57,472 nucleotides of DNA, from positions 1 through 57,472 of the forward strand of contig NZ_FTOV01000020.1 in the NCBI RefSeq assembly GCF_900156825.1. The letters run 5' to 3'. Below, one piece after another: positions 43,284-51,463 of this stretch (position 1 is its first letter; each line of letters starts with the position of its first letter). The position numbers and the translations under genes were made by a program. Source of the stretch: Chryseobacterium gambrini (lineage in GTDB: Bacteria > Bacteroidota > Bacteroidia > Flavobacteriales > Weeksellaceae). The notes beneath the pieces are model-generated. The model did no database searches and had not been told where the DNA came from. It saw only the letters and a program-made list of their open reading frames with translations.

Positions 43284-43767
43284 AACTCATCAATTGTGAA
43301 ATTTGTTCTTTTACCTTTTGTCTGGCCCGCATAAGATTTACTCTTACTGCATTCTCTTCCATTTCCAGCATTTCGCCGATTTCCGAGACTTCATATTCTT
43401 CTACATCCTTCAAATGGATTACCATTTTCTGTTTTTCCGGAAGCTGATTAATGAAACCAATGATGTGTTCCTTTAAATTATTGACTTCCATACTGTAAAG
43501 TTCGGAACGATGAAGCTGCATATCTGCAAATCCCAGCTTTACATCGTGATGCTTCAGTCTGTTCAGGCACTCGTTCCGGACCGACTTCAGAGCATAGGAT
43601 TTTAAATTCCCAAACTGCTCCAGTTCTTCTTTCTTCTGCCAGAATTTAATCATAAGATCCTGCACCACGTCTTCTGCTTCATCACTGCTCATGACAAACC
43701 TTTTCGCAAAGCGATACATCTCATCTTTGAGAATGAATACCGTACTTCTGAAAGTTTCTTGGGTCAT
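43258..43767 (-). CDS. ECF-type RNA polymerase sigma factor
   Basis: The 169-aa protein shows region 2 (LKDEMYRFAKRFVMSSDEAE, DVVQDLMIKFWQKKEELEQF) and region 4 (QLPEKQKMVIHLKDVEEYEV, EIGEMLEMEENAVRVNLMRA). It is the size of ECF sigma factors and is followed by an overlapping anti-sigma gene, then two DUF4252/GIN genes that are its likely targets. Autoregulation is probable but no consensus promoter can be proved. Confidence 0.92.
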   Translation of the reverse strand: MTQETFRSTVFILKDEMYRFAKRFVMSSDEAEDVVQDLMIKFWQKKEELEQFGNLKSYALKSVRNECLNRLKHHDVKLGFADMQLHRSELYSMEVNNLKEHIIGFINQLPEKQKMVIHLKDVEEYEVSEIGEMLEMEENAVRVNLMRARQKVKEQISQLMSYEQRQISR

Positions 43768-43827
43768 AAGTTTTGTTTCTATAAGTAAGACAACCGGATT
43801 TTACATTTTATTACATTAAAAATAAAA

Positions 43828-43850
43828 AAACTTCAAAATAATTTGAAGTT
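43828..43850 (-). terminator. Rho-independent terminator after the GlmU-like gene
   Basis: AAACTTCAA pairs with TTGAAGTTT around a 5-nt loop, with a T run on the minus-strand side. It separates the GlmU-like gene from the sigma factor operon. Confidence 0.8.
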
Positions 43851-43866
43851 TCCTTTATTGATCGCA

Positions 43867-45027
43867 TTAATACGCATCAAAAATATGTTTAAAAATAGCC
43901 TTATCTTCATCGGTTAAAGGCACTTTTCTTCTTGCCATTGCCCGTTCTGCCACTTCATAGGCTTTGTCTAATTTAAATTTCTCATCTCCTTTGAAACCGC
44001 CCCACGAAAAACTTTCCACCAGATTCGGCGGGAAACCTTCTTTGAAAATATTAGAAGCAACACCTACAACTGTTCCTGTATTTAGTTGCGTGTTGATGGC
44101 TGTTTTAGAATGGTCGCCCATAATTAAACCGGCAAACTGCAATCCTGTATCTTCAAAAGATTTGGTTCTGTAGTTCCACAATTTTACAGGAGCATAATTA
44201 TTTTTAAGATTGGAAGAATTGGTATCTGCTCCCAGATTACACCATTCTCCGATCACCGAATTTCCAACAAAACCGTCATGCCCTTTATTAGAATATCCAA
44301 AAATGATAATATTATTCACTTCTCCGCCCACTTTGCAATGAGGACCAATTGTTGTTGCTCCGTAAATCTTCGCGCCTAAATTAAACTTAGACTCTTCACA
44401 CAGCGCAATCGGACCACGAAGATTACAACCTTCCATTACCTCAGCATTTTTCCCGATATAGATTTTGCCTGTTTTTGTATTGATGGTCGAAAATTCAATT
44501 TGTGCTCCTTCTTCTATATACAGATCTTCTTTATTTCCCAAAAATCCATTGGTTGAAGAAAGCTCCTGAGAAACTCTGCCTTTCGTAAGCAATGCAAAAT
44601 CGAAATCTATAGCTTCTTTATTATAGGTAAAAAGATCCGTCGGTTTTTTAAAGAAAATAAGCTCCTCTTTAATATCCGTCATTTTCTCAATCTGATGCAG
44701 AGAAAAACCATCCATATTGATTTTTGCAGCAACTAATTCATCTTCATACACCAATGCTTCTCCCTGTTTCAGGTCTTTGATCTGCTGAATAACATTTTCT
44801 GTCGGTAAAAAATTCGTCACCAGAAAAAGACTCTCTTTTTTTGCAGGCTCAGGAAATTTTCCCTGCAGATACATCTCCGTGAAGAAAGAAATTTCGGCGT
44901 TTTCTAAAATTTTCTGCCATCTTTCGGAGAAAGTAAGGATTCCGCATCGCATTTCTGCAACGGGACGTGTAAAAGTAAGCGGAAGAAAATCTTCCCAGTA
45001 TTGTGCATCTGAAAATACTAATTGCAT
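43867..45027 (-). CDS. GlmU-like sugar nucleotidyltransferase with left-handed beta-helix
   Basis: The 386-aa protein starts MQLVFSDAQYWEDFLPLTFT, the signature of the Bacteroidota GlmU-like family (alternative UDP-GlcNAc pyrophosphorylase/acetyltransferase). RPVAEMRCGILTFSERW follows, then hexapeptide repeats (IGKNAEVMEGCNL, GATTIGPHCKVGGEV, GNSVIGEWCNLGADTNSSNL) forming a left-handed beta-helix. It probably makes UDP-GlcNAc for the wall and outer membrane; the exact division of labour with a classic GlmU is not known. It lies downstream of L31 but a terminator separates them. Confidence 0.88.
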   Translation of the reverse strand: MQLVFSDAQYWEDFLPLTFTRPVAEMRCGILTFSERWQKILENAEISFFTEMYLQGKFPEPAKKESLFLVTNFLPTENVIQQIKDLKQGEALVYEDELVAAKINMDGFSLHQIEKMTDIKEELIFFKKPTDLFTYNKEAIDFDFALLTKGRVSQELSSTNGFLGNKEDLYIEEGAQIEFSTINTKTGKIYIGKNAEVMEGCNLRGPIALCEESKFNLGAKIYGATTIGPHCKVGGEVNNIIIFGYSNKGHDGFVGNSVIGEWCNLGADTNSSNLKNNYAPVKLWNYRTKSFEDTGLQFAGLIMGDHSKTAINTQLNTGTVVGVASNIFKEGFPPNLVESFSWGGFKGDEKFKLDKAYEVAERAMARRKVPLTDEDKAIFKHIFDAY

Positions 45028-45080
45028 CGTTCAGTTTTTAGTTTAAAATTCAATGTTTAACGTCTAAACAAAAATACAAC

Positions 45081-45112
45081 AAAAAAGTCCTCCGGAAACC
45101 GAAAGACTTTTA
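45081..45112 (-). terminator. Rho-independent terminator of rpmE
   Basis: On the minus strand AAAGTC...GACTTT arms enclose a stem with an inner TCxGG/CCxGA pairing, and a T run follows. Confidence 0.8.
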
Positions 45113-45132
45113 AATATTGTGGCAACAAAAAA

Positions 45133-45384
45133 TTACTTAGCGAATTTTTTGTATTTGTTCATGAACTTATCAACTCTACCTGCAGTGTCAACTAACTTCA
45201 CTTTACCAGTGTAGAAAGGGTGAGAAGTTGAAGAGATTTCCATTTTAATCAATGGGTATTCTTGTCCTTCGTACTCGATAGTATCTTTTGTTTCTGCAGT
45301 AGACTTGCAAAGAAACACCTCGTCGTTACTCATATCTTTGAAAACAACAAGTCTATAATTTTCTGGGTGGATTCCGTTTTTCAT
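45133..45384 (-). CDS. rpmE: 50S ribosomal protein L31, type B
   Basis: The 83-aa protein is L31 of the zinc-free type: MKNGIHPENYRLVVFKDMSN, then STSHPFYTGKVKLVDTAGRV and KFMNKYKK. The CxxC pairs of the zinc-binding form are absent; the single Cys (FLCKS) is not part of such a pair. It bridges the head of the 30S and the central protuberance of the 50S subunit. In bacteria with both types, the type B copy replaces the zinc form under zinc shortage, but in Bacteroidota it is often the only one. It has a strong promoter and its own terminator. Confidence 0.97.
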   Translation of the reverse strand: MKNGIHPENYRLVVFKDMSNDEVFLCKSTAETKDTIEYEGQEYPLIKMEISSTSHPFYTGKVKLVDTAGRVDKFMNKYKKFAK

Positions 45385-45455
45385 AATACAATTTTTAAAA
45401 AATTAAAGTTTGCTTTCGAAATAGTAATGGATATTTCTCTGCTAATTTTAGGGTG

Positions 45456-45485
45456 CAAAAATACAATAATTTTTTAAAATTACAA
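45456..45485 (-). promoter_or_regulatory. Promoter of rpmE (L31)
   Basis: On the minus strand TTG (45483-45485), a 19-bp spacer and TATTTTTG (45456-45463) match the full consensus. About 70 nt of leader precede the start codon. Confidence 0.78.
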
Positions 45486-45534
45486 ATAGACGATCAATAT
45501 TTTTTTCTTCATAAGAAATTCAAAGTATTTTCGT

Positions 45535-45542
45535 TAAATTTG
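45535..45542 (+). promoter_or_regulatory. -7 promoter box of the beta-helix lipoprotein gene
   Basis: TAAATTTG matches TAnnTTTG and ends 24 bp before the start codon. It is divergent from the L31 promoter. Confidence 0.55.
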
Positions 45543-45566
45543 AAATCTATTTAAACTTTAATTTCG

Positions 45567-46979
45567 ATGAAATTCAAATTATTACTGGCTTTTTCTTTCT
45601 GGATGCTTGTTATGGCTGTATCTTGTAATAAGGACGACATCAGTTTCGATGCTCCTTCGCAGGAATTAAGCTTTTCCAAAGACACGGTTTTCTGCGATAC
45701 GGTTTATCATCAGGTTCGTTCAGAAACGTATGCGGTAAAAGTATATAATAATGAAGACAAAGACATTCTGATCCCTCGGATTCACCTGCAAAAAGGTGCA
45801 ACCTCTTTGTATAAGATCAATGTGGATGGGAAACCGGGATATGATTTTAAAGATGTACCGTTAAGAAAAAAAGACAGTCTGTATATTTTCGTTGAAATTG
45901 CACCGGAAGCAACCGGTCCTGAAGCGATTGCCGAAGATAAAATATTATTCCAGAGCCCAGTAGGACAACAACAGGTTGTATTGTTCTCCGTGGTTCAGGA
46001 TGCGGAATTTTTTATAAAAACACCTACGAATCCGAATATTATTACCTCAGATGCAACATGGAATAACAATAAGGCTAAAATTATCTACGGAGATTTAACG
46101 ATTGACCAGAATGTTATCCTGAATATTCAGCAGGGTACAAAATTGTATTTCCACAAAAACAGCGGAATGAAAGTGCTTTCGGGAGCCACACTGAATATCA
46201 ACGGTACTTTAGCCAACAATGTTACGCTTCGCGGAGACAGAAATGATCCTGCATACGATACAATTCCTAAGAACTGGAACTCCATTAAAATGGAAGCCGG
46301 GTCTACCCTGAATATGAATTATGCAAGATTATTCGGAGGAACAAAAGGTCTTGAGATGAAACAGACCAATGCCAATATCAGCAATTCTTTTATCCACACC
46401 TTTCAGGAATATGGGATTTATGCCGTTGCTTCTACCATTACTGCAAAAAATCTTGTGATGAATAATTGCGGAGAATCTGCGGTAGGAATTTTCAAAGGAG
46501 GAACGCATAATTTTACCCACTGTACGATTGCCAATTATTCGGAGCTTCTGCATTCTTATAACCGAAACGGAATTTTAGCCGCCAACGAATGGACGAATGC
46601 ATCCGGAGTGAAAGAATACGGAGCGCTGATCTTTAATTTAAGAAACAGCATCGTGTATTCCGACCGTGACAATTCGGTTAATTTTGAGCAGACTCCGCCA
46701 AACTTATTTAATTTTACCATTCAGAACTGTCTCATCAAATATTCCGGAACATCGGAAGCAGGTTTTGATTTCAATACAAGTCCGGGAGTTATTCAGTCAC
46801 TTAAAAATTTGGATCCGCTGTTTGTTAATTATTTCGCAGCCCAGATGAATCTGAGAGTAAAACAGAATTCTCCGGCAATCGGAAAAGGAAGTACAACTGT
46901 TGCGGCAACCGTTCCAACCGATATCGCAAATGTATCGAGAACTTCAAATCCTACAGTGGGTGCTTATCAATACTTTTAA
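45567..46979 (+). CDS. Right-handed beta-helix lipoprotein
   Basis: The 470-aa protein has a lipoprotein signal (FSFWMLVMAVSC, Cys at 20). A beta domain follows (about 30-140, YAVKVYNNEDKDILIPRI), then a right-handed parallel beta-helix of the pectate-lyase-like fold (GATLNINGTLANNVTLRG, MNYARLFGGTKGLEMKQ, THCTIANYSELL). No catalytic residues of polysaccharide lyases are apparent. It is likely anchored in the outer membrane. It starts the cluster with the small membrane protein and the MazG-like gene, which follow with gaps of 3 and 0 bp and may be co-transcribed. Confidence 0.8.
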   Translation: MKFKLLLAFSFWMLVMAVSCNKDDISFDAPSQELSFSKDTVFCDTVYHQVRSETYAVKVYNNEDKDILIPRIHLQKGATSLYKINVDGKPGYDFKDVPLRKKDSLYIFVEIAPEATGPEAIAEDKILFQSPVGQQQVVLFSVVQDAEFFIKTPTNPNIITSDATWNNNKAKIIYGDLTIDQNVILNIQQGTKLYFHKNSGMKVLSGATLNINGTLANNVTLRGDRNDPAYDTIPKNWNSIKMEAGSTLNMNYARLFGGTKGLEMKQTNANISNSFIHTFQEYGIYAVASTITAKNLVMNNCGESAVGIFKGGTHNFTHCTIANYSELLHSYNRNGILAANEWTNASGVKEYGALIFNLRNSIVYSDRDNSVNFEQTPPNLFNFTIQNCLIKYSGTSEAGFDFNTSPGVIQSLKNLDPLFVNYFAAQMNLRVKQNSPAIGKGSTTVAATVPTDIANVSRTSNPTVGAYQYF

Positions 46980-46982
46980 AAA

Positions 46983-47174
46983 ATGGATCTAAATATTGTA
47001 AATATCGGAGCTTTTGCCGTTTTGATTATTGTGTATATAACGGTAAGAAAACTTCTGAAAAGATTTGCAGATTTTACCGAGAACATCGGAAATTCTGTCT
47101 ATCATGAAGAAGAAATAAAAACACTGGAAGCGAAAATAATTGTATTAGAGGAAAAGATCAATAACAAACCATAA
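46983..47174 (+). CDS. Small single-helix membrane protein
   Basis: The 63-aa protein has one membrane helix (residues 8-22, IGAFAVLIIVYITV) followed by a basic stretch and a C-terminal coiled coil (EEEIKTLEAKIIVLEEKI). No known family. It starts 3 bp after the beta-helix gene and its stop abuts the start of the MazG-like gene, so it is in the same operon. Confidence 0.65.
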   Translation: MDLNIVNIGAFAVLIIVYITVRKLLKRFADFTENIGNSVYHEEEIKTLEAKIIVLEEKINNKP

Positions 47175-47501
47175 ATGGAAATTACACATCTGCAGCAGCA
47201 AGTTGACGAATGGATCAAGACAATTGGCGTTCGTTATTTCAATGAACTGACCAATATGGCAATGTTGACGGAAGAAGTAGGCGAAGTGGCAAGAATCATT
47301 GCCAGAAGATATGGAGAACAAAGCGAGAAGGAAAGCGACAAAAGCAAAGATTTAGGCGAGGAATTGGCAGATGTTCTGTTTGTAACGTTATGTTTAGCCA
47401 ATCAGACCGGAGTTAATCTGCAGGAAGCTTTTGACAGAAAAATGAAGATCAAGACGGATCGCGACAAAGACCGCCATCAGAATAATGAAAAATTAAAATA
47501 G
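47175..47501 (+). CDS. MazG-like nucleotide pyrophosphohydrolase
   Basis: The 108-aa protein has the MazG core: E33-E34-V-G-E37 and E63-L-A-D66, the metal-binding acidic residues. Related small enzymes hydrolyse non-canonical or damaged nucleoside triphosphates to the monophosphate and pyrophosphate. The length fits the short single-domain group. It overlaps by one base the beginning of the heptanucleotide repeat block after the stop. Confidence 0.85.
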   Translation: MEITHLQQQVDEWIKTIGVRYFNELTNMAMLTEEVGEVARIIARRYGEQSEKESDKSKDLGEELADVLFVTLCLANQTGVNLQEAFDRKMKIKTDRDKDRHQNNEKLK

Positions 47502-47580
47502 CTGGATGCCGGAAGTTGGAAGCCGGAAGTTTTTAAACTAAACTTTTCACCTCCATCTTCCAGCTTCGAGCTTCCAACTT
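47501..47580. repeat. Heptanucleotide repeat pair between the MazG-like gene and aroA
   Basis: 47501-47535 reads as five 7-bp units (GCTGGAT, GCCGGAA, GTTGGAA, GCCGGAA, GTTTTTA), and 47549-47576 as four units of opposite sense (ACCTCCA, TCTTCCA, GCTTCGA, GCTTCCA). The arms include a perfect 11-bp inverted repeat, AAGTTGGAAGC at 47513-47523 and GCTTCCAACTT at 47570-47580. It sits directly before aroA. Confidence 0.75.
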
Positions 47581-47589
47581 AGACGAACA

Positions 47590-48819
47590 ATGAAGAAGCT
47601 AGAAAAATCAAAATTACAGAAAAACAAAACCATACAGATCAGCGGTTCGAAAAGTATTTCGAATCGTTTGTTGATTTTAGAAAGTCTGTTTAAAAATATA
47701 GAAATCGGGAATTTATCGAATTCTCAGGACACACAGCTCCTGAAAAAAGCCCTATCCGAAGATTCGGAGATCGTGGATATTCATCACGCGGGAACAGCGA
47801 TGCGTTTCCTTACTTCCTATTATTCTATTCAGGAGGGAAAGACCACAATTCTTACGGGTTCCAAGAGAATGAAAGAAAGACCGATCAAAAATCTGGTCAC
47901 TGCTTTGCAAAATCTGGGTGTCGAAATCGAATATCTGGAAAATGAAGGATTTCCGCCTCTTAAAATTCACGGGAGAAAAATTACGGAGACCAAAGTGGAT
48001 GTTCCGGCGGATATTTCCAGCCAGTTCATCACCTCTCTTCTTCTGATTGCTGGGAAACTGGAAAACGGACTTGAAATAAATCTGGTTGGCAAAGTGACTT
48101 CACGGTCTTATATTGAAATGACGCTCAACATTTTAACCCGATTCGGAATTAAAAGCAGCTTCATCGAAAATACCATAAAAGTTGAAAAATTTGATGTGAA
48201 TAGTCAATCGTCAATTATCAATTATGAAGTCGAAAGTGACTGGAGTTCGGCATCTTACTTCTACTCTTTCGCTGCGTTGGGAAGAAAAACCATTCATTTA
48301 AAAAGCTTTTACAAAGAATCTACACAGGGAGACTCGGCAATTGTAAAAATATATGAAGAATTTTTCGGAATCAAAACGACTTTCACGGAACAGGAGCATA
48401 AATTAACGCTTGAGCCGATTGAAGGATTTCAGTTTCCCGAAAAGATCGTTCTGGATATGAATAATTGTCCGGACATCGCCCAAACACTTTGTGTAACCGC
48501 GGCAGCTCTGAAAATTCCTTTTGAAATTTCAGGATTAGAAACTTTGCGTGTAAAAGAAACCGATCGTCTTTTAGCTTTACATAATGAACTAAAAAAGCTG
48601 GGTGCAGAAACAGAATTTACAGATTTGACAATTAAATCCATCAGTTTCAACGAACCTCAGGAAAACATTTCCATTGCAACGTATCAGGATCACAGAATGG
48701 CGATGAGTTTTGCACCGTTTTGCCTGATCAAAGAATTAAATATTGAAGAGGAAGATGTTGTGGAGAAATCGTATCCGATGTTTTGGGAGGATTTGGAAAT
48801 TTTATTAATTAAAGAATAA
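47590..48819 (+). CDS. aroA: 3-phosphoshikimate 1-carboxyvinyltransferase (EPSP synthase)
   Basis: AroA adds enolpyruvate from PEP to shikimate 3-phosphate in the aromatic amino acid pathway. The 409-aa protein has the substrate-binding SGSKSISNRLLIL, GTAMRFLTSYYS, TGSKRMKERPI, LRVKETDRLLAL and YQDHRMAMSFAP segments. It is slightly shorter than the E. coli enzyme, as usual in this phylum. No other aro gene is adjacent. Its 5' flank is the heptanucleotide repeat, which leaves only 9 bp to the start. Confidence 0.95.
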   Translation: MKKLEKSKLQKNKTIQISGSKSISNRLLILESLFKNIEIGNLSNSQDTQLLKKALSEDSEIVDIHHAGTAMRFLTSYYSIQEGKTTILTGSKRMKERPIKNLVTALQNLGVEIEYLENEGFPPLKIHGRKITETKVDVPADISSQFITSLLLIAGKLENGLEINLVGKVTSRSYIEMTLNILTRFGIKSSFIENTIKVEKFDVNSQSSIINYEVESDWSSASYFYSFAALGRKTIHLKSFYKESTQGDSAIVKIYEEFFGIKTTFTEQEHKLTLEPIEGFQFPEKIVLDMNNCPDIAQTLCVTAAALKIPFEISGLETLRVKETDRLLALHNELKKLGAETEFTDLTIKSISFNEPQENISIATYQDHRMAMSFAPFCLIKELNIEEEDVVEKSYPMFWEDLEILLIKE

Positions 48820-48844
48820 TATTTACACATAATATCAATTTATA

Positions 48845-48916
48845 GTTGTCATTTCGACGAAGGAGAAATCTAAAAACAGATTCTTCATTCCACTGAGTTT
48901 CATTCAGAATGACAAC
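48845..48916. repeat. Imperfect palindromic repeat, copy 1
   Basis: GTTGTCATT (48845-48853) pairs perfectly with AATGACAAC (48908-48916), with inner AGAAATCT / AGATTCTT arms. The right half (AGATTCTTCATTCC, then ATTCAGAATGACAA) is nearly the same as in copy 2 at 49766. The ATG at 48909 of the longest SDR reading frame lies within it. Confidence 0.8.
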
Positions 48917-48941
48917 AGAGTTTAAATTTACATACAATCAG

Positions 48942-49742
48942 ATGTCACAACATAAAACCATCATCATCACCGGAACTTCCTCAGGAATTGGTTTCGTGTT
49001 AGCAGAATATTTCGGGAAGAAAGGTCATAAAGTATATGGCTTAAGCAGAAAACACACCGAAAGTCAGTATTTCAAATCGATTCCGACGGACGTTACAGAC
49101 AATGAAGCCGTTCAAAATGCGATTGCTGAAGTCTTGAAAACAGAAACCAGAATCGATGTTCTGATCAACAATGCCGGAATGGGAATGGTAGGAGCCGTGG
49201 AAGATTCTTCAAAAGAAGATATTTTGAAACTGTTTAACCTGAATTTGGTCGGAGCTGTACAAATGATGAGCGCCGTGATGCCTAAAATGCGCGAAAATAA
49301 ATTCGGACAAATCATCAATGTTTCCAGTATCGGAAGTGAAATGGGACTGCCTTTCCGAGGATTTTATTCGGCTTCAAAATCGGCTTTGGATAAAGTAACT
49401 GAAGCAATGAGATACGAAGTGTATCCCTGGAACATTCACGTTTGTTCGCTTCATTTGGGTGATATTAAAACAAATATCGCAGAAAACAGGGTGAGAACAA
49501 AGGTTTCAGAACCTTACAAAAGTGTTTTCGATAAAGTGTATGCTTTAATGAATTCTCACGTGGGCGACGGAACAGAACCTCTGGAAGTTGCAACATATGT
49601 AGATCAGCTTTTAAGCAAAAATAAATGGAAAGCACACTATTATTTTGGTAAATTCGGACAGAAAATCGGAGTTCCGCTCAAATGGATTCTTCCGCAGGGA
49701 ACTTATGAAAATTTGATGAAGAAATACAATAAACTGGCTTAA
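48942..49742 (+). CDS. Short-chain dehydrogenase/reductase
   Basis: The 266-aa protein has the Rossmann motif TGTSSGIG (residues 9-16), NNAGMGMVG (near 79) and the catalytic pattern S-x12-Y-x3-K (NVSSIGSEMG, then YSASKSA). The cofactor is NAD(P)H and the substrate is unknown. The start at 48942 (MSQHKTIIITG) is preferred over 48909, because the latter is inside a repeat element and would add 11 residues with no family match. The gene stands between two copies of a palindromic repeat. Confidence 0.88.
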   Translation: MSQHKTIIITGTSSGIGFVLAEYFGKKGHKVYGLSRKHTESQYFKSIPTDVTDNEAVQNAIAEVLKTETRIDVLINNAGMGMVGAVEDSSKEDILKLFNLNLVGAVQMMSAVMPKMRENKFGQIINVSSIGSEMGLPFRGFYSASKSALDKVTEAMRYEVYPWNIHVCSLHLGDIKTNIAENRVRTKVSEPYKSVFDKVYALMNSHVGDGTEPLEVATYVDQLLSKNKWKAHYYFGKFGQKIGVPLKWILPQGTYENLMKKYNKLA

Positions 49743-49765
49743 ATTGAGTTGAATGATTGGGCGCA

Positions 49766-49857
49766 TTGTCATTCTGAACGGGATGAAATGCAGTGAAGAA
49801 TCTTTTTGTATTTTTATAGAGATTCTTCATTCCGCTTCACTATATTCAGAATGACAA
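49766..49857. repeat. Imperfect palindromic repeat, copy 2
   Basis: TTGTCATTCTGAA (49766-49778) and TTCAGAATGACAA (49845-49857) form a perfect 13-bp inverted repeat; inner GTGAAGAATCT and AGATTCTTCA arms extend the stem. The RNA would fold as a long hairpin of 92 nt. It ends one base before the TTG start of the next gene. Confidence 0.85.
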
Positions 49858-49858
49858 A

Positions 49859-51463
49859 TTGAAATTAATTCTAAAAATATTTTTTATACTGTTTTGCGTT
49901 TTTGTACAGGCGCAGAAGAAGCATTATTTCCTGATCGATTCTGAAACCAAGGTGAAGAAAAAGGTAAAAGATTCTGCTTCAGCAGTGAAGTTTCTGGATT
50001 CTCTGGCTCAGACCAATTACTTTTTCACCCAGTTGAAAGAAGTCAGAAAAAAAGGTGACAGCACAGAAATATTTTATGACAAAGGGAAGAATTTCAACCA
50101 GACTTACGTTAATCTTTCAGATTCTATTTCAAATAAAACGAAGATTCAGAAAGAATTTTTCACTAAAAATTTAGATTCAACAAAAAGAAGCATCAACAAA
50201 AAGTACATTGATGAAGGCTTTGCATTCAGCAGAATAAAATCCAAATATAAAGGACAGAAAAACGGTTATCCTATTGTAGAACTCGACATCAACAAGAACG
50301 ATAAAAGAACCATTGATAACTTCGTGGTAAAAGGCTACACCAGTGTTCCGAAAAGATTCATTAAAAATCTTGAAAAGGAATTTAAGGGAAAAACCTATGA
50401 TGATAAAAACCTGATTGCCATTAATAAGTCTTTCCAGAGCCATCAGTTTGTTGCTTTGGAGCGTCCTCCGCAAACGTTATTTACCAAAGATTCCACGAGC
50501 ATTTATCTTTTCATGGAAAAGAAAAAGACAAACAGTTTTGACGGGGTCATTGGTTTCGGAAACGATAAAACGGATAAATTTACCCTGAACGGAACTTTGA
50601 ATGTAAATTTCAGAAATATTTTCAACAGTTTTGAGCTCATCAATCTTTACTGGCAGAGAAACCCGGATAAAGGACAGACTTTTGATCTTCAGACCGATAT
50701 TCCTTACCTTTTTAAATCCAATGTAGGTCTTAATATGAAGGTGAATATTTTCCGTCAGGATTCTACTTTTGCCAATGTGAAGGCTCTTCCCGCATTTTAT
50801 TATCATCTGAACTCCCGAAACAAACTGGGACTGAGAGGAACTTTCGAAAGTTCCAGCATCATCGATACGTTGTATGTTCAGGGTAAAGATTACAACAAAA
50901 AAGGAATCGGAATCTGGTTTGAAATGGTAGAACCGACCGATATTGATCTTTTCCTTTATAAAACAAAAATTAACGCGGGATACGATTATTTAACGACCAC
51001 TTATACCAAAGACAATATAAAATCTCCGCAGAATCAGTTTTACTTCTTTGGAGAGCACAATTATCATATCAACGGAAATCATTTCCTCAACATCAAAGCG
51101 GAAGGAGCGATGATGGATTCTAAAATCGACTTTTCTGCCAATGAATTGTACCGGTTCGGGGGCTGGAATTCCATGCGGGGTTTCAATGAAAACTCTCTCG
51201 CCGCCGATTTTTACTATTACGGAAGTTTAGAATACCGTTATCTCATCGGAAGTCAGGCATTTTTTGATGTTTTCGGGCAATACGGACAGCTCAACAACAA
51301 ATCTCTTAATGTAAAACCCAAACTCTACAGTGTCGGGCTCGGTTTCAATTTCTTTATCCCGATCGGATTGATGAGTTTCCAGCTTTCTAATGGTAATGAG
51401 TTTGGAAATCCTTTTAAATTCAACGATATTAAAATCCATTGGGGAATTTTAAGCAGGTTTTAA
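49859..51463 (+). CDS. Omp85/TamA-like outer-membrane barrel protein
   Basis: The 534-aa protein has a signal peptide (ILKIFFILFCVFVQAQ), two or so POTRA-like segments (about 60-200, VVKGYTSVPKRFIKNLEKEF) and a C-terminal 16-strand barrel. The barrel includes FGGWNSMRGFNE, with the conserved xRGF of the Omp85 lid loop. The final strand ends in an aromatic residue, RF. Such proteins insert or translocate outer-membrane proteins or lipids; the client is unknown. The start is TTG at 49859, and no ATG suits. It begins directly after the second palindromic repeat. Confidence 0.82.
   Translation: MKLILKIFFILFCVFVQAQKKHYFLIDSETKVKKKVKDSASAVKFLDSLAQTNYFFTQLKEVRKKGDSTEIFYDKGKNFNQTYVNLSDSISNKTKIQKEFFTKNLDSTKRSINKKYIDEGFAFSRIKSKYKGQKNGYPIVELDINKNDKRTIDNFVVKGYTSVPKRFIKNLEKEFKGKTYDDKNLIAINKSFQSHQFVALERPPQTLFTKDSTSIYLFMEKKKTNSFDGVIGFGNDKTDKFTLNGTLNVNFRNIFNSFELINLYWQRNPDKGQTFDLQTDIPYLFKSNVGLNMKVNIFRQDSTFANVKALPAFYYHLNSRNKLGLRGTFESSSIIDTLYVQGKDYNKKGIGIWFEMVEPTDIDLFLYKTKINAGYDYLTTTYTKDNIKSPQNQFYFFGEHNYHINGNHFLNIKAEGAMMDSKIDFSANELYRFGGWNSMRGFNENSLAADFYYYGSLEYRYLIGSQAFFDVFGQYGQLNNKSLNVKPKLYSVGLGFNFFIPIGLMSFQLSNGNEFGNPFKFNDIKIHWGILSRF

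Noticed and set aside
48909..48941. N-terminal extension of the SDR protein from ATG 48909
   Set aside because: The ATG lies in the palindromic repeat, and the 11 added residues precede the normal start of the Rossmann fold without family support.
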